Assembly: GCF_011022235.1 (NCBI RefSeq)
Contig: NZ_JAAIYP010000026.1
Location: 1 to 64,000 of the forward strand
DNA length: 64,000 nt
Direction of reading: 5' to 3'
Origin: Magnetospirillum aberrantis SpK
GTDB lineage: Bacteria > Pseudomonadota > Alphaproteobacteria > Rhodospirillales > Magnetospirillaceae
The notes under the pieces were generated by a model. That model was given only the letters and a program-made list of their open reading frames with translations. It made no database searches and was not told the origin of the DNA. Below are positions 51,509-60,300 of this stretch, piece after piece; position 1 is the first letter of the stretch, and every line of letters starts with the position of its first letter. The translations under genes and the position numbers were made by a program.

Positions 51509-53716
51509 ATGGTTCGCCAGTTCCCCGTTTCCCCGCTCGTGTGCCGTCTGACCGCGACCAGTTCGTTCGCCGTGTTGATGACCCTGGCCCCGCTGGCGCA
51601 TGCTCAGGTCGCCGCCACCGACGACGAAGCTGCGGCCGTCACCGTTGTCGTGACCTCCAACAAAAACACCGGCTCCGAGGCCGATGGCTACCGGGTCAGC
51701 GATTTCGGCCTGGGGCCGCTGGGTGACCGACCGGCACTGGACACCCCCTATGCCGTCCAAACCGTGCCGCAGGACCTGATTCAGAATCAGGGGGTCACGG
51801 ACAATTGGGAATTGCTGAAATACCTGCCGTCGACCCAGATCGAATATCGCGGCGGCTCCGAGGTTGGACGTCCGCAAAGCCGCGGCTTCGAGGCGGATTT
51901 GTTGGGCAACACCCGCATCGACGGCTTCGCCGTGCAGTCGCATATTCCGCAGCCCATCGAGATGACCGACCACATCGACGTGCTGAGCGGCCTGTCTGGC
52001 GCCCTGTATGGCCCCATGAACCCGGCCGGCGTATTCAACTATGTACTCAAGCGCCCAACCGAGACCACGCTGAACCGGGTCGGCCTGGCCTATCAGTCGG
52101 ACGGCAACCTCACCACCCGCGCCGACCTGGGCGGCCGCGCCGGCAAGGACAACATGTTCGGTTATCGCCTGAACGTGGCCCACACCGATGGCGAGACCTT
52201 CTCCGACACCAGCAACCTGCGCCGCGAGGTTGCCAGTCTGGCGGTGGACGCCCGCCTGCCGTCCGACACGGTGCTGGAAGCCAGCGCCGGCCGCTACGTC
52301 TACGACCGCAACGGCTATCCCGGTTCCTTCTCCGTCGCCACCGGCGCCGGCGCTCAACTGCCCGATGCCGGCAAGCTGGACCAAAAGGGATACAGCTACG
52401 ACTGGGCTGGCGTACAGACCACCATCGACTATTACACCGCCAAGCTCACCCACCACTTCAACCAGGATTGGAAGATCACCGGCGGCCTGATGCGCCAGAA
52501 CACCACCCGCGTCATGCGTAGCGTCAGCAACACCTTGTCCACCGACGCCGGCAGCTACCGGGCCCGGGCCAGCGAGGCCTACGCCCATTGGGAACTGACA
52601 TCGAACCAGCTTTACCTGAACGGCCGAACCGAGCTGGCCGGGATGGAACACGAACTGACCTTCGGCACCAACGGCTACGTCAATCCCGGTTTCGCCGCCA
52701 ACAACGGCAACAACGCCGCCACCAACACCAGCGCGTGGTGCGACATCGGCAACACGTCGTGTGCGGTCTCGCCGCTGAACTGGAAAACAGACGGCGGCTT
52801 CTACCGTACCGGCACCGAAGACCGCTACCAGACCGCCATCATCGGCGACACCGTCACCATCAACGACCAATGGTCGGTGCTGGGGGTGGTCAGCAACGGC
52901 TGGATCACCGCGGAAAGCACCACCCCGGCGCAGGCGATCGACGAGGACGACGCCCTGTCCTACACCGGCGCCGTCATGTACAAGCCGCGGCCGGACATGA
53001 CCGTCTACCTCAACTACGCCTCTAGCGTGCTGCCCGGCGAACGTGCCCCCAGTTCCGGCGCCAACCTGCCGGCCAACGCCGGCCAGCCCATGGACCCTTA
53101 CGAAGCCACCCAATGGGAAATGGGCTACAAGGTGGAATTGTCGGGGTTGGACGTGAACGTCGCCGCCTTCCACATCAAACGGCCCACCGCCTATGCCGGC
53201 ACCGACAACGTCTACCGGGTCCAGGGGCAACAGCGCAACCAGGGCCTGGAACTGATGACCAAGGGCAAGCTGGCCGACGACATCACCATCTTCGGCGGCG
53301 TCACCTGGTTGGACACCAAGGTATCGGAGACAGACAGCGTCGCCACCGAAGGGAAACAGGCCATCGGCGTTCCCGAATGGCAGGCCAACCTGTTGACTGA
53401 ATACAAGCTGCCCGAATCCCTGGTGCCCGGCACCACCGCCAGCCTGAACCTGCACTATACCGGCGAGCGCGCCGCCAACGCCTACAACACCGCCTGGGCA
53501 GACGGCTACACCACCGTCGACATCGGCCTGCGTTTCAGTGGCGAGGCCGTCGGCCGCAAGCTGACGGCGCGGCTGGGGATCACCAACCTGTTCGACGAAC
53601 GCTATTGGGCGTCGATCATGCCCAGCAACGTGGCCGGCGATTCCACCACCTCGGGCTCCAGCGCCTTCCTGGGCGAACCACGGACGTTCAAGGCCTCGGT
53701 TTCCATGGACTTCTGA
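51509..53716 (+). CDS. TonB-dependent outer-membrane receptor (siderophore type), second
   Basis: 735 residues: signal peptide (MVRQFPVSPLVCRLTATSSF...AHAQ), TonB-box-like TVVVTSN, plug (LDTPYAVQTVPQDLIQNQG; HIDVLSGLSGALYGPMNPAGVFN) and a barrel ending in the aromatic FKASVSMDF. ATG 51509 follows GGAAGGA and gives a regular signal peptide. It heads the operon with a binding protein, a permease and an ATPase, 153 bp after the phnD-like gene. It differs from the first receptor in most of the barrel. Confidence 0.87.
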   Translation: MVRQFPVSPLVCRLTATSSFAVLMTLAPLAHAQVAATDDEAAAVTVVVTSNKNTGSEADGYRVSDFGLGPLGDRPALDTPYAVQTVPQDLIQNQGVTDNWELLKYLPSTQIEYRGGSEVGRPQSRGFEADLLGNTRIDGFAVQSHIPQPIEMTDHIDVLSGLSGALYGPMNPAGVFNYVLKRPTETTLNRVGLAYQSDGNLTTRADLGGRAGKDNMFGYRLNVAHTDGETFSDTSNLRREVASLAVDARLPSDTVLEASAGRYVYDRNGYPGSFSVATGAGAQLPDAGKLDQKGYSYDWAGVQTTIDYYTAKLTHHFNQDWKITGGLMRQNTTRVMRSVSNTLSTDAGSYRARASEAYAHWELTSNQLYLNGRTELAGMEHELTFGTNGYVNPGFAANNGNNAATNTSAWCDIGNTSCAVSPLNWKTDGGFYRTGTEDRYQTAIIGDTVTINDQWSVLGVVSNGWITAESTTPAQAIDEDDALSYTGAVMYKPRPDMTVYLNYASSVLPGERAPSSGANLPANAGQPMDPYEATQWEMGYKVELSGLDVNVAAFHIKRPTAYAGTDNVYRVQGQQRNQGLELMTKGKLADDITIFGGVTWLDTKVSETDSVATEGKQAIGVPEWQANLLTEYKLPESLVPGTTASLNLHYTGERAANAYNTAWADGYTTVDIGLRFSGEAVGRKLTARLGITNLFDERYWASIMPSNVAGDSTTSGSSAFLGEPRTFKASVSMDF

Positions 53717-53730
53717 CGGAGACGCCAACG

Positions 53731-54744
53731 ATGACCCTTCGTCGTTTCACCATGCCGCCCATGCTGTTGTTCTTGTGTCTCGTCCTGGCTCCCGCCCAGG
53801 CGCGCGAGGTCACCGACATGGCCGGCCGCACGGTGACGGTGCCAGAGCATGTCCATGGCATCTACGCCATGTCGCATTCCCTGGCCATCGTCACCGCCTT
53901 GGCCCCCGACCTGCTGGTGGGTCTGCCGTTTCCGTTCAAGCGCAACCCAGAGGCCGAACGTTACCTGCCCGCCCGCTACGCCAGCCTGCCGCAACTGGAC
54001 GGCAACCTGGAGCAGCTCAAGGCCCTGGCCCCCGACTTCGCCCTGGGCTGGACCACGCCCGCGTTCGTGCGCGACCGGGTCGGCCAGTTCGACCGCATCG
54101 CCCTGCCGACGGTGCTGGTGGACGTGGACCGCCAGGAACAATATCCCGCCACCTTCCGTTTCCTCGGCCGTCTGCTGAAGCGTGAGGAACGGGCCGAGGC
54201 GTTGGCCAGTCATCTCGAACGGCTGATGACGGAAACGGCGGCCATGGTGGCCGCCATCCCCCAGGAGCGGCGGCTTCGGGTCTATTACGCCGAAAGCGTC
54301 GATGGCCTGACCAGCCAATGCGACAGTTCGGACCGCAGCGACGTCATCTTGCGGGGGGGCGGGATCAACGCCCTGCATTGTTCCAACCCGCTGACCCCGG
54401 CCGACAACATGCCGGTCGACCAGGAAACCCTGTTGGCCGCCGATCCTGACGTCATCGTGACCCGCTTTGCCCAGACCGCGCGGGCCATCGTCGCCGACCC
54501 TCGCTGGGCACAGGTGAGAGCGGTACGGACGGGCCGGGTGTACGCCGTCCCCGCGCTGCCGTTCAACTGGTTCGACCGGCCGCCGTCGTTCATGCGCGCA
54601 CTGGGGGCACGTTGGCTGTTTGAACAGCTTTATCCCGACCACGCCACGGGTACCTTGGCCGAGGAAACGCGGCGCTTTTACCAGCAATTCTTCAACCTGC
54701 GACTGGACGAGGAGGATCTGGGCCGGATCCTGGCCCGTCCATGA
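53731..54744 (+). CDS. Periplasmic binding protein, FecB/BtuF class, second
   Basis: 337 residues: signal peptide (MTLRRFTMPPMLLFLCLVLAPAQA), EVTDMAGRTVTVPEHVHGIY, two lobes joined by a helix (LEQLKALAPDFALGW, ADPDVIVTRFAQTA) and VRTGRVYAVPALPFNWF. It belongs to the group that binds metal chelates. It is 14 bp after the receptor and overlaps the permease gene by 4 bp. Confidence 0.86.
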   Translation: MTLRRFTMPPMLLFLCLVLAPAQAREVTDMAGRTVTVPEHVHGIYAMSHSLAIVTALAPDLLVGLPFPFKRNPEAERYLPARYASLPQLDGNLEQLKALAPDFALGWTTPAFVRDRVGQFDRIALPTVLVDVDRQEQYPATFRFLGRLLKREERAEALASHLERLMTETAAMVAAIPQERRLRVYYAESVDGLTSQCDSSDRSDVILRGGGINALHCSNPLTPADNMPVDQETLLAADPDVIVTRFAQTARAIVADPRWAQVRAVRTGRVYAVPALPFNWFDRPPSFMRALGARWLFEQLYPDHATGTLAEETRRFYQQFFNLRLDEEDLGRILARP

Positions 54745-55802
54745 GCCGCACCGCAGAAATATCTCTGCCCCAGACCTGCCGCCGCCGCTTGGCGACGACG
54801 ATCGCATGGCCGCTGGCCTTGGCCGTGCTGGTAACGGCGGCCATGCTGACCGCGCTTTCCATCGGCCGGTTTCCGGTGTCGTGGGCGGAAATCCTGCATT
54901 TCCTGGCGACCGCCGCCGGCCTGTCCACCATGGAACAGACGCGGTTCGACGCCTTGCGCAACATCTTGGTGGACATCCGTTTGCCGCGAGTATTGGCGGC
55001 TGCGCTGGTCGGCATGGCGCTGGCCAGTTCGGGCGCCGCGTTCCAGGCGGTGTTCCGCAACCCGCTGGTGTCGCCCGGCCTGTTGGGCGTATTGGCCGGT
55101 TCCGCCTTCGGGGCCGCGCTGGCCATGGTGCTGGACGGATCGTGGCTGCTGGTGCAGACGCTGTCCTTCACCATGGGCTTGGCGGCGGTGGCGCTGGGTG
55201 TGGGCATCGCCCACATCTTCGGTAGCGCTACCATGGTGGTGCTGGTGCTGGGCGGCATCGTCAGCAGCGCCCTGTTCGCCGCCTTGTTGTCGGTGGTCAA
55301 GTACGTGGCCGATCCACTGAACCAGTTGCCGGCCATCGTCTATTGGCTGATGGGGACCCTGGCCCATGCCAGCCTCGACCAACTGGCTTGGACGGCGCCG
55401 CCGCTGCTGGTCGCCGTGACGGCCATGTCCGCCTGTGGCCGGGCGTTGGACGCCTTGTCCATGGGCGACGACGAGGCACGTTCGCTGGGAGTGCCGGTCA
55501 CAGCCCTGCGCTATGGTGTCATCGCGGCGGCCACCCTGGCCTCGGCGCTGACCGTGTCCATCGCCGGCACCATCGGCTGGGTCGGCCTGATCATTCCCCA
55601 CGTCGCCCGATTGCTGCTGGGGCCGGGCAACCAGTTGTTGCTGCCGGCCAGCGCCTTGCTGGGCGCCGGCTTCCTGATCGGCGCCGACTGCCTGGCCCGC
55701 ACCGTGGCGGAAGTGGAGATACCCATCGGCATCGTCACCGAGATGGTGGGAATTCCGCTGTTCCTTTTGGTGCTGCACCGCTCGCGCCGGGGGTGGCTGT
55801 GA
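54741..55802 (+). CDS. FecCD/BtuC-type ABC transporter permease, second
   Basis: 353 residues and about ten helices. IRLPRVLAAALVGMALASSG followed by AAFQAVFRNPLVSPGLLG, YWLMGTLAHAS, LSMGDDEARSLGVPV and GTIGWVGLIIPHVARLLLGPGNQ mark the family. It is paralogous to the permease at 29256. Its stop overlaps the ATPase ATG by one base. Confidence 0.92.
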   Translation: MSRTAEISLPQTCRRRLATTIAWPLALAVLVTAAMLTALSIGRFPVSWAEILHFLATAAGLSTMEQTRFDALRNILVDIRLPRVLAAALVGMALASSGAAFQAVFRNPLVSPGLLGVLAGSAFGAALAMVLDGSWLLVQTLSFTMGLAAVALGVGIAHIFGSATMVVLVLGGIVSSALFAALLSVVKYVADPLNQLPAIVYWLMGTLAHASLDQLAWTAPPLLVAVTAMSACGRALDALSMGDDEARSLGVPVTALRYGVIAAATLASALTVSIAGTIGWVGLIIPHVARLLLGPGNQLLLPASALLGAGFLIGADCLARTVAEVEIPIGIVTEMVGIPLFLLVLHRSRRGWL

Positions 55803-56560
55803 TGGCCGACACCTTGGCCGGATGCGGAGTGTGTTACCGCCGTCAGGGCCGGAGCGTGCTGAACGGCGTCGACCTGAAGCTGTGTCAAGGCGATCTGGTG
55901 TCGCTGTTGGGAGCCAACGGCGCCGGCAAGACCACCTTGTTGCGCCTGTTATTGGGGTTCGAGGCGCCCCATGGCGGCGAAGTCCGCCTGAACGGTGCCG
56001 CCATGGCCGGACAGAACCGGCGCCGGATCGCCCGCGCCGTCGCTTACGTGCCCCAGGCCCATGCCGCCCCCTTTCCCTATCGGGTGGACGAGGTGGTGGC
56101 GTTGGGCCGCCTGCCGCGAAGCGGTCTGTTCGGCCCGCCGTCGCAGCACGACCGCGCATTGGTGGCCGCGACGCTGGAACGGCTGGGCATCGCCCATCTG
56201 GCCACGCGCCCTTACACCGCCCTGTCCGGCGGCGAACGTCAACTGGCCCTGATCGCCCGAGCCCTGGCCCAGGAAGCACGACTGTTGATCATGGACGAAC
56301 CGCTGAGCGGATTGGATTACGGCAACCAGATCCGTCTGCTCGACCAATTGGGGCGGCTGGCCGCCGATGGTTTCGGCATTCTGATGACCACCCACCATCC
56401 AGACCATGCGGCCAATTGTTCGACCCGTGTCGCCGTGCTGATCGACGGCCGGATCGAGCGTGACGGCCCACCCGCCGAAGTGGTCACCATCGACACCATC
56501 CACCGCCTGTACGGTGTCCGTGTGCCGCAGGACCGCCTTCGCTTCCGTCTTGCCCCCTGA
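55802..56560 (+). CDS. FecE/BtuD-type ABC transporter ATPase, second
   Basis: 252 residues. Walker A GANGAGKTT, AYVPQAHAAPFPYRVDEVVALGR, signature LSGGERQLALIARALAQ, Walker B LLIMDEPLSGLDYGNQ and H-loop TTHHPDHA. It is a close relative of the ATPase at 28447. It ends one base before the stop of a convergent small gene. Confidence 0.91.
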   Translation: MADTLAGCGVCYRRQGRSVLNGVDLKLCQGDLVSLLGANGAGKTTLLRLLLGFEAPHGGEVRLNGAAMAGQNRRRIARAVAYVPQAHAAPFPYRVDEVVALGRLPRSGLFGPPSQHDRALVAATLERLGIAHLATRPYTALSGGERQLALIARALAQEARLLIMDEPLSGLDYGNQIRLLDQLGRLAADGFGILMTTHHPDHAANCSTRVAVLIDGRIERDGPPAEVVTIDTIHRLYGVRVPQDRLRFRLAP

Positions 56561-56902
56561 TCAGCGCCGGTAGGTCAGCACCCGCTCGCCCCGGGCGGCG
56601 AAATGCTCGCAGACCTCGCGCGCCAGTTCCGGCGACAGCGGCACGCCGAAGCGGCCGGCCTTCGTCACCAGTTCCTCGCCGCTGATCGTCTGAAGTGACC
56701 CCAGCCCGGCATTGGCCAGGGCGGTCACCCGCTGGCGCAGGCCGGCATCGGTGACACGGGCCAGCCAGCCGTCGCGCACCATGCCGGGGCGGTAGTCGCC
56801 GTCGCAAACCGGACGGCCGCCGTCCAGCGTGGCAATCGCCATGGCCATGGCGATATCGGCCAGGATCAGATGGAAGCGTTGGTTGTCGGTCAGGGCGTTC
56901 AT
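56561..56902 (-). CDS. Small unknown protein after the GTPase/nitroreductase unit
   Basis: 113 residues, soluble, Ala/Leu-rich with two helical segments (FHLILADIAMAMAIATL; LRQRVTALANAGLGSL) and no recognised motif. It contains two Cys. It starts 9 bp after the nitroreductase gene on the same strand and is therefore likely part of the same operon (60123 to 56561). No family could be named. Confidence 0.6.
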   Translation of the reverse strand: MNALTDNQRFHLILADIAMAMAIATLDGGRPVCDGDYRPGMVRDGWLARVTDAGLRQRVTALANAGLGSLQTISGEELVTKAGRFGVPLSPELAREVCEHFAARGERVLTYRR

Positions 56903-56911
56903 GTCGGTCCT

Positions 56912-57469
56912 TCAGAGCCAGTGAATCAGGGGGGAATGGTCCTCGGCCGGCGCCGGCGCCGGTTGCGCCGAAGGCGTACCGAGATACAGGAAGCCGACGA
57001 TGCGCTCGCCTTCGGCCAGTCCAAGCTCGCGGTGGAAGCCGTCGTCGTGCATCAGCCAACCCGACCGCCACACCCCGCCGAAGCCCTGGGCCTGGGCCGC
57101 CATCTGCATGGCCATGACCGTGCAGCCGGCGGACAGGATCTGGTCGAACACCGGGACCACGTCGCTGACCCGTGGCACGGCCACCACGATGACGACCAAC
57201 GGCGCGCGATGGGGCAAACGCGGCGCACGTTCCACCACCGCGTCGGGTTTGCCGGCGGCCAGGGCGGCACGCAACATGGCCTGTCCCAGACGGTCACGAC
57301 CATCGCCACCCGCCACCAAAAAACGGAACGGCCGCAAATGCAGGAAGTCGGGCACCCGCAACGCCGCCTGGAAGATGGCGTCCAGCGCCGCCCCGTCCGG
57401 CCCCGGTTCGGTCAACGCATGGCACGAGCGACGGTTGAGCAGCAACGACAGGCCAGGACTCAGCTCCAT
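56912..57469 (-). CDS. Nitroreductase-family flavoprotein (YdjA-like)
   Basis: 185 residues, short form: LLNRRSCHALTEPGPDGAAL, RVPDFLHLRPFRFLV, GCTVMAMQMAAQAQGFGGVW and GERIVGFLYLG are FMN-binding and dimer segments of the family. It lies in an operon of overlapping genes with a soluble ABC ATPase, a GTPase and a binding-protein-like protein. A redox step on a metal or a chelate is possible. BluB (cobalamin lower ligand) was considered but its typical motifs are not seen. Confidence 0.8.
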   Translation of the reverse strand: MELSPGLSLLLNRRSCHALTEPGPDGAALDAIFQAALRVPDFLHLRPFRFLVAGGDGRDRLGQAMLRAALAAGKPDAVVERAPRLPHRAPLVVIVVAVPRVSDVVPVFDQILSAGCTVMAMQMAAQAQGFGGVWRSGWLMHDDGFHRELGLAEGERIVGFLYLGTPSAQPAPAPAEDHSPLIHWL

Positions 57470-58446
57470 GACGGCAAATCCTCCTCGATACGGCCGCCGT
57501 GACGCAGGCGGTCGCGCAGTTCCATCAGGCCGGCATCCACCCGTTCCAGACGTTGCAGCGCACGGCGTTCCGCCGCCGACGTTTCCAGGATTTCGGCGAT
57601 GCCGCCGCCGCGCAGCACCACACGGCGGTCGCCACGCAACGCCAGCAACGGGTCGTGGGTGGCGACCAACACGATCTTGTCGCCCGCCACCAACAGGCCC
57701 AGCGCCCGTGAACGATCCACCCCGGCGTTCTCGATCTCGTCGATCAGCACCACCGGCGATTCCGACAGCAACGCCACGTCGGCGATCATCAGCGCCCGCG
57801 TCTGGCCGCCCGACAATTGAGTCAGCGCGGTGTCGGGAGCGAATTTCTCGCCGGTCAGGTCGTTGGCGCAGGCGATGACACGGGCGGTGACCGCCTCCAC
57901 CTCCGTCACGCCGCGGACCTGGGCATGCATGGCGACGAATTCCGCCACCGGAAGATCGACCACGAAATTCATGTTTTGCGACAATTGCGCCACCAGCTTG
58001 CATTCGGGGGCGAATCGCGCCTGCGGCGACGGCGGCGCGCCGTCCACCAGCACCACCCGGCCGGTGGGGGTGTCGCCTTGGGCGAGGCATTCGATGTCGG
58101 CCAACAGGCGGCTTTTCCCCGAGCCGGTGGGGCCGACGATGCAGGTAGTCTGGCCGGGACGCAGGACCAGTTCGGCCACTTCCGGCTGTCCGTGGCGATC
58201 GTGGCCGCCGCGCAGCACCAGATTGCGCGGAGCCGAGGCCACGCTTTTTTTCCGCCCCATCAAACGCGCCACATGGTCGGCCAGTTGCTCGCCGTCCAGT
58301 CCCAGTTCGGCCAGTTCCTCCTCGCCCAACCCGGCCAGCCACTCGTCCAACGTCAGCTCGGGCCGCAACGGCAACGGCAACCCGGCCAGGAACTCGGCCA
58401 CGGCGGCATGCGCCGCCATCAGCATCCCAAGGCTATGGGAGGTCAT
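57460..58446 (-). CDS. Soluble ABC-type ATPase of unknown function
   Basis: 328 residues with a 95-residue N-terminal region (DEWLAGLGEEELAELGLDGEQ) that is not part of the ABC fold, then Walker A GPTGSGKS, signature LSGGQTRALMIADVALL, Walker B VVLIDEIENAG and the H-loop VATHDP. No membrane partner is nearby on this strand. It overlaps the nitroreductase gene by 10 bp and the GTPase gene by 14 bp, so the four proteins are probably made together. Confidence 0.75.
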   Translation of the reverse strand: MTSHSLGMLMAAHAAVAEFLAGLPLPLRPELTLDEWLAGLGEEELAELGLDGEQLADHVARLMGRKKSVASAPRNLVLRGGHDRHGQPEVAELVLRPGQTTCIVGPTGSGKSRLLADIECLAQGDTPTGRVVLVDGAPPSPQARFAPECKLVAQLSQNMNFVVDLPVAEFVAMHAQVRGVTEVEAVTARVIACANDLTGEKFAPDTALTQLSGGQTRALMIADVALLSESPVVLIDEIENAGVDRSRALGLLVAGDKIVLVATHDPLLALRGDRRVVLRGGGIAEILETSAAERRALQRLERVDAGLMELRDRLRHGGRIEEDLPSWS

Positions 58447-59137
58447 CGAACCTCATCCTCTTGACGTTGCCGCGATGATGAACGTCACCGATGGCGGTTT
58501 CGCCCACGCAATAGGGACACACCGCCGACGGCATGGCGAAACGCAACCGGCGACCGTCCAGCGTTTCCACTTGTGGGGCACGGGCCAGATGCCATGCCAC
58601 CTCCATTGCCCCCTGGCCGGTGATGCCGTTGCAGAACACCGTGGCGGCACGGGGATTGGCCAGACGCAGGTTGAAGGCGAAGACCTCACGTTCGGCCTGG
58701 CTGACGATGTCGCCCTTGGTCACCACCACCAGATCGGCCAGACGCAGCATGGGGCCGATCTTGGCCGGAGTACGGATTCCCGCCAGCACGTCCACCACGC
58801 ACACCGCCAGGACACCATCAAGATGGGGCGAACAGCGGTTGCACAGGCCGGCACTCTCACTGACCAGCAAATCCAGTCCCCGCCGTTCGCCCCAGGCCAG
58901 ACAGGCCTCGATGTTGGTGACGAAGAAATGATCCGGGCATAATCCACCCGACAAACCGACCCGCGACGGCAGCCCGGCCCGCGCATACAAATCCTGGTCG
59001 GCGGTGGACAGGGAATCGAACTTCACCACCCCGGCCGCGACGCCGTCGTCGCGCAGCACGGCCAGCGCCCGCGAGATGACCGAGGTCTTGCCCACCGAGG
59101 GCGGCCCGGCGACAGTGACCAACCGCGGCGGCGCCAT
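58433..59137 (-). CDS. HypB/UreG-like metal-chaperone GTPase
   Basis: 234 residues. P-loop GPPSVGKTS (10-18), G4 motif TKGD, and a G3E-type order of segments. Two Cys pairs stand out: LCNRC (in SESAGLCNRCSPHL) and CPYC followed by two His near the C-terminus (AVCPYCVGETAIGDVHHRGN). Relatives HypB and UreG (nickel) and CobW (cobalt) load metals into enzymes at the cost of GTP. The metal here is unknown; vanadium is a guess from location. Confidence 0.78.
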   Translation of the reverse strand: MAPPRLVTVAGPPSVGKTSVISRALAVLRDDGVAAGVVKFDSLSTADQDLYARAGLPSRVGLSGGLCPDHFFVTNIEACLAWGERRGLDLLVSESAGLCNRCSPHLDGVLAVCVVDVLAGIRTPAKIGPMLRLADLVVVTKGDIVSQAEREVFAFNLRLANPRAATVFCNGITGQGAMEVAWHLARAPQVETLDGRRLRFAMPSAVCPYCVGETAIGDVHHRGNVKRMRFDDLP

Positions 59138-60123
59138 CAGCCGCCCCAGACTTCGAAGAACAGCCGTCCGATTCGTGCCGCGCGCTCGGTCATGCCGCCC
59201 GCCCGCACCCGCTCCCAACCCGGCCATTTCAGCCGCGCGCCCGTCGGGAACGCCCCGGCCAGGGGGGCGATGGTGGGCGGATAACAGTTGCGCGCCAGCA
59301 CGGAACCGAACGCCGCACCGGTCAGCATCTCGACCAACGGCGACAGCCGCTCGGCCGCCTCGGGCCGCAGGGTGAAACCGATGGGCATGGCGTAAGCGCC
59401 GTCCTCGGGCCACACCACCGACACATGACGACGCCGGGGCGCCATCTCCGCCTGCAACCACGGCAACACCATGACCGTGCCGCCCAGGCCACCCGCACCG
59501 CCGGCGGTGCGGGTGCTGACCACATTGTGCTGCAATCCCTTGGTGGCGGCGGCGAAAGCGCAAAGACCGTCGTCTCCGAACTCCTCGGCCAGACAGAACA
59601 ACAGGAACTGGTTGTAATCGCCATAGGGCTGGTCCGCGCCAGGGCGCCAACCGCCGAACACCACTTGGCCCCGCCACTCAGGCGCCAACAGATCGACCCA
59701 CCGCCGGGGCGGCGCACGTCCATCCAAGCGAAGGTGGTCCACCAGGAACACCATGGGAATGGCCGCGAACGTGACGAAGCTCCCCAGGGGGTCCATCAAC
59801 TCGCGACAGGCCGGGTCGGCCGCCGCCACGGCCGGCCCGGCCTGTGCGGCCTCGGCCAGCAGGCGTTCGCATGCCGGCTCGGGCGTCCACGGCGTCACCA
59901 CCATGGAAGGCCAGGATTGGGGGGGCCGCGCCAGGATGTCGAAGGGGGCATACCAGGCGCCGCCCATGGCGGCGGACAGCCGCAGGCGATGCCTTAGAGC
60001 CACCGGCTCCACCGCCTGCTTGAACGGCCGCCGCAGCGGCAACGGCATGCGGGCCAGCAAATCCAGGCCATCGGAAGACGAAGCCTTGCATTCTCCGGCA
60101 ATGTGCGCACGCCCCAGGAACAT
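59137..60123 (-). CDS. Cytosolic protein with ABC binding-protein fold
   Basis: 328 residues from ATG 60123 (GGAGCG 8 nt upstream). No signal peptide is visible, yet the sequence has the pattern of type II periplasmic binding proteins of the ferric/thiamine group: WYAPFDILARPPQSW, LLAPEWRGQVVFGGW, GDYNQFLLFCLAEEFGDDG, GGTVMVLPWL and FTLRPEAAERLSPLVEMLTG. It is first in the operon with the GTPase. A cytosolic ligand carrier would be unusual; longer in-frame starts (to 60192) also give no signal peptide. Confidence 0.65.
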   Translation of the reverse strand: MFLGRAHIAGECKASSSDGLDLLARMPLPLRRPFKQAVEPVALRHRLRLSAAMGGAWYAPFDILARPPQSWPSMVVTPWTPEPACERLLAEAAQAGPAVAAADPACRELMDPLGSFVTFAAIPMVFLVDHLRLDGRAPPRRWVDLLAPEWRGQVVFGGWRPGADQPYGDYNQFLLFCLAEEFGDDGLCAFAAATKGLQHNVVSTRTAGGAGGLGGTVMVLPWLQAEMAPRRRHVSVVWPEDGAYAMPIGFTLRPEAAERLSPLVEMLTGAAFGSVLARNCYPPTIAPLAGAFPTGARLKWPGWERVRAGGMTERAARIGRLFFEVWGG

Positions 60124-60238
60124 CCACTCGCTCCGCACACAACAAAACACTAGACAAGAATTTCTCGAATCTGCAATGAATGTCAACGACAAAACAATAT
60201 ATCAACAAAATAACCATCGTAGCACTTCAAACATTCAA

Positions 60239-60256
60239 ATGTCGAAGATGCGACAT
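60239..60256. promoter_or_regulatory. Dyad ATGTCG-N6-CGACAT in the divergent promoter region
   Basis: A perfect 6-bp inverted repeat with a 6-nt spacer lies in the middle of the 177-bp, AT-rich space (60124-60300) between the GTPase operon and the divergent ATP-grasp gene. A repeated TTACATTG follows (near 60259 and 60274). It is a candidate operator for both transcripts. No sigma-54 promoter is seen here. Confidence 0.4.
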
Positions 60257-60300
60257 CTTACATTGCCGAACTTTTACATTGACGTAAGAAGGGGATAAAA

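Noticed and set aside
51071-53728. 885-codon minus-strand open frame opposite the second TonB receptor
   Set aside because: Gly/Val/Ala-rich shadow; the receptor on the plus strand has signal peptide, plug and barrel.
56912-57469. BluB (dimethylbenzimidazole synthase)
   Set aside because: Short nitroreductase of YdjA type without the BluB-specific segments; no cobalamin genes beside it.
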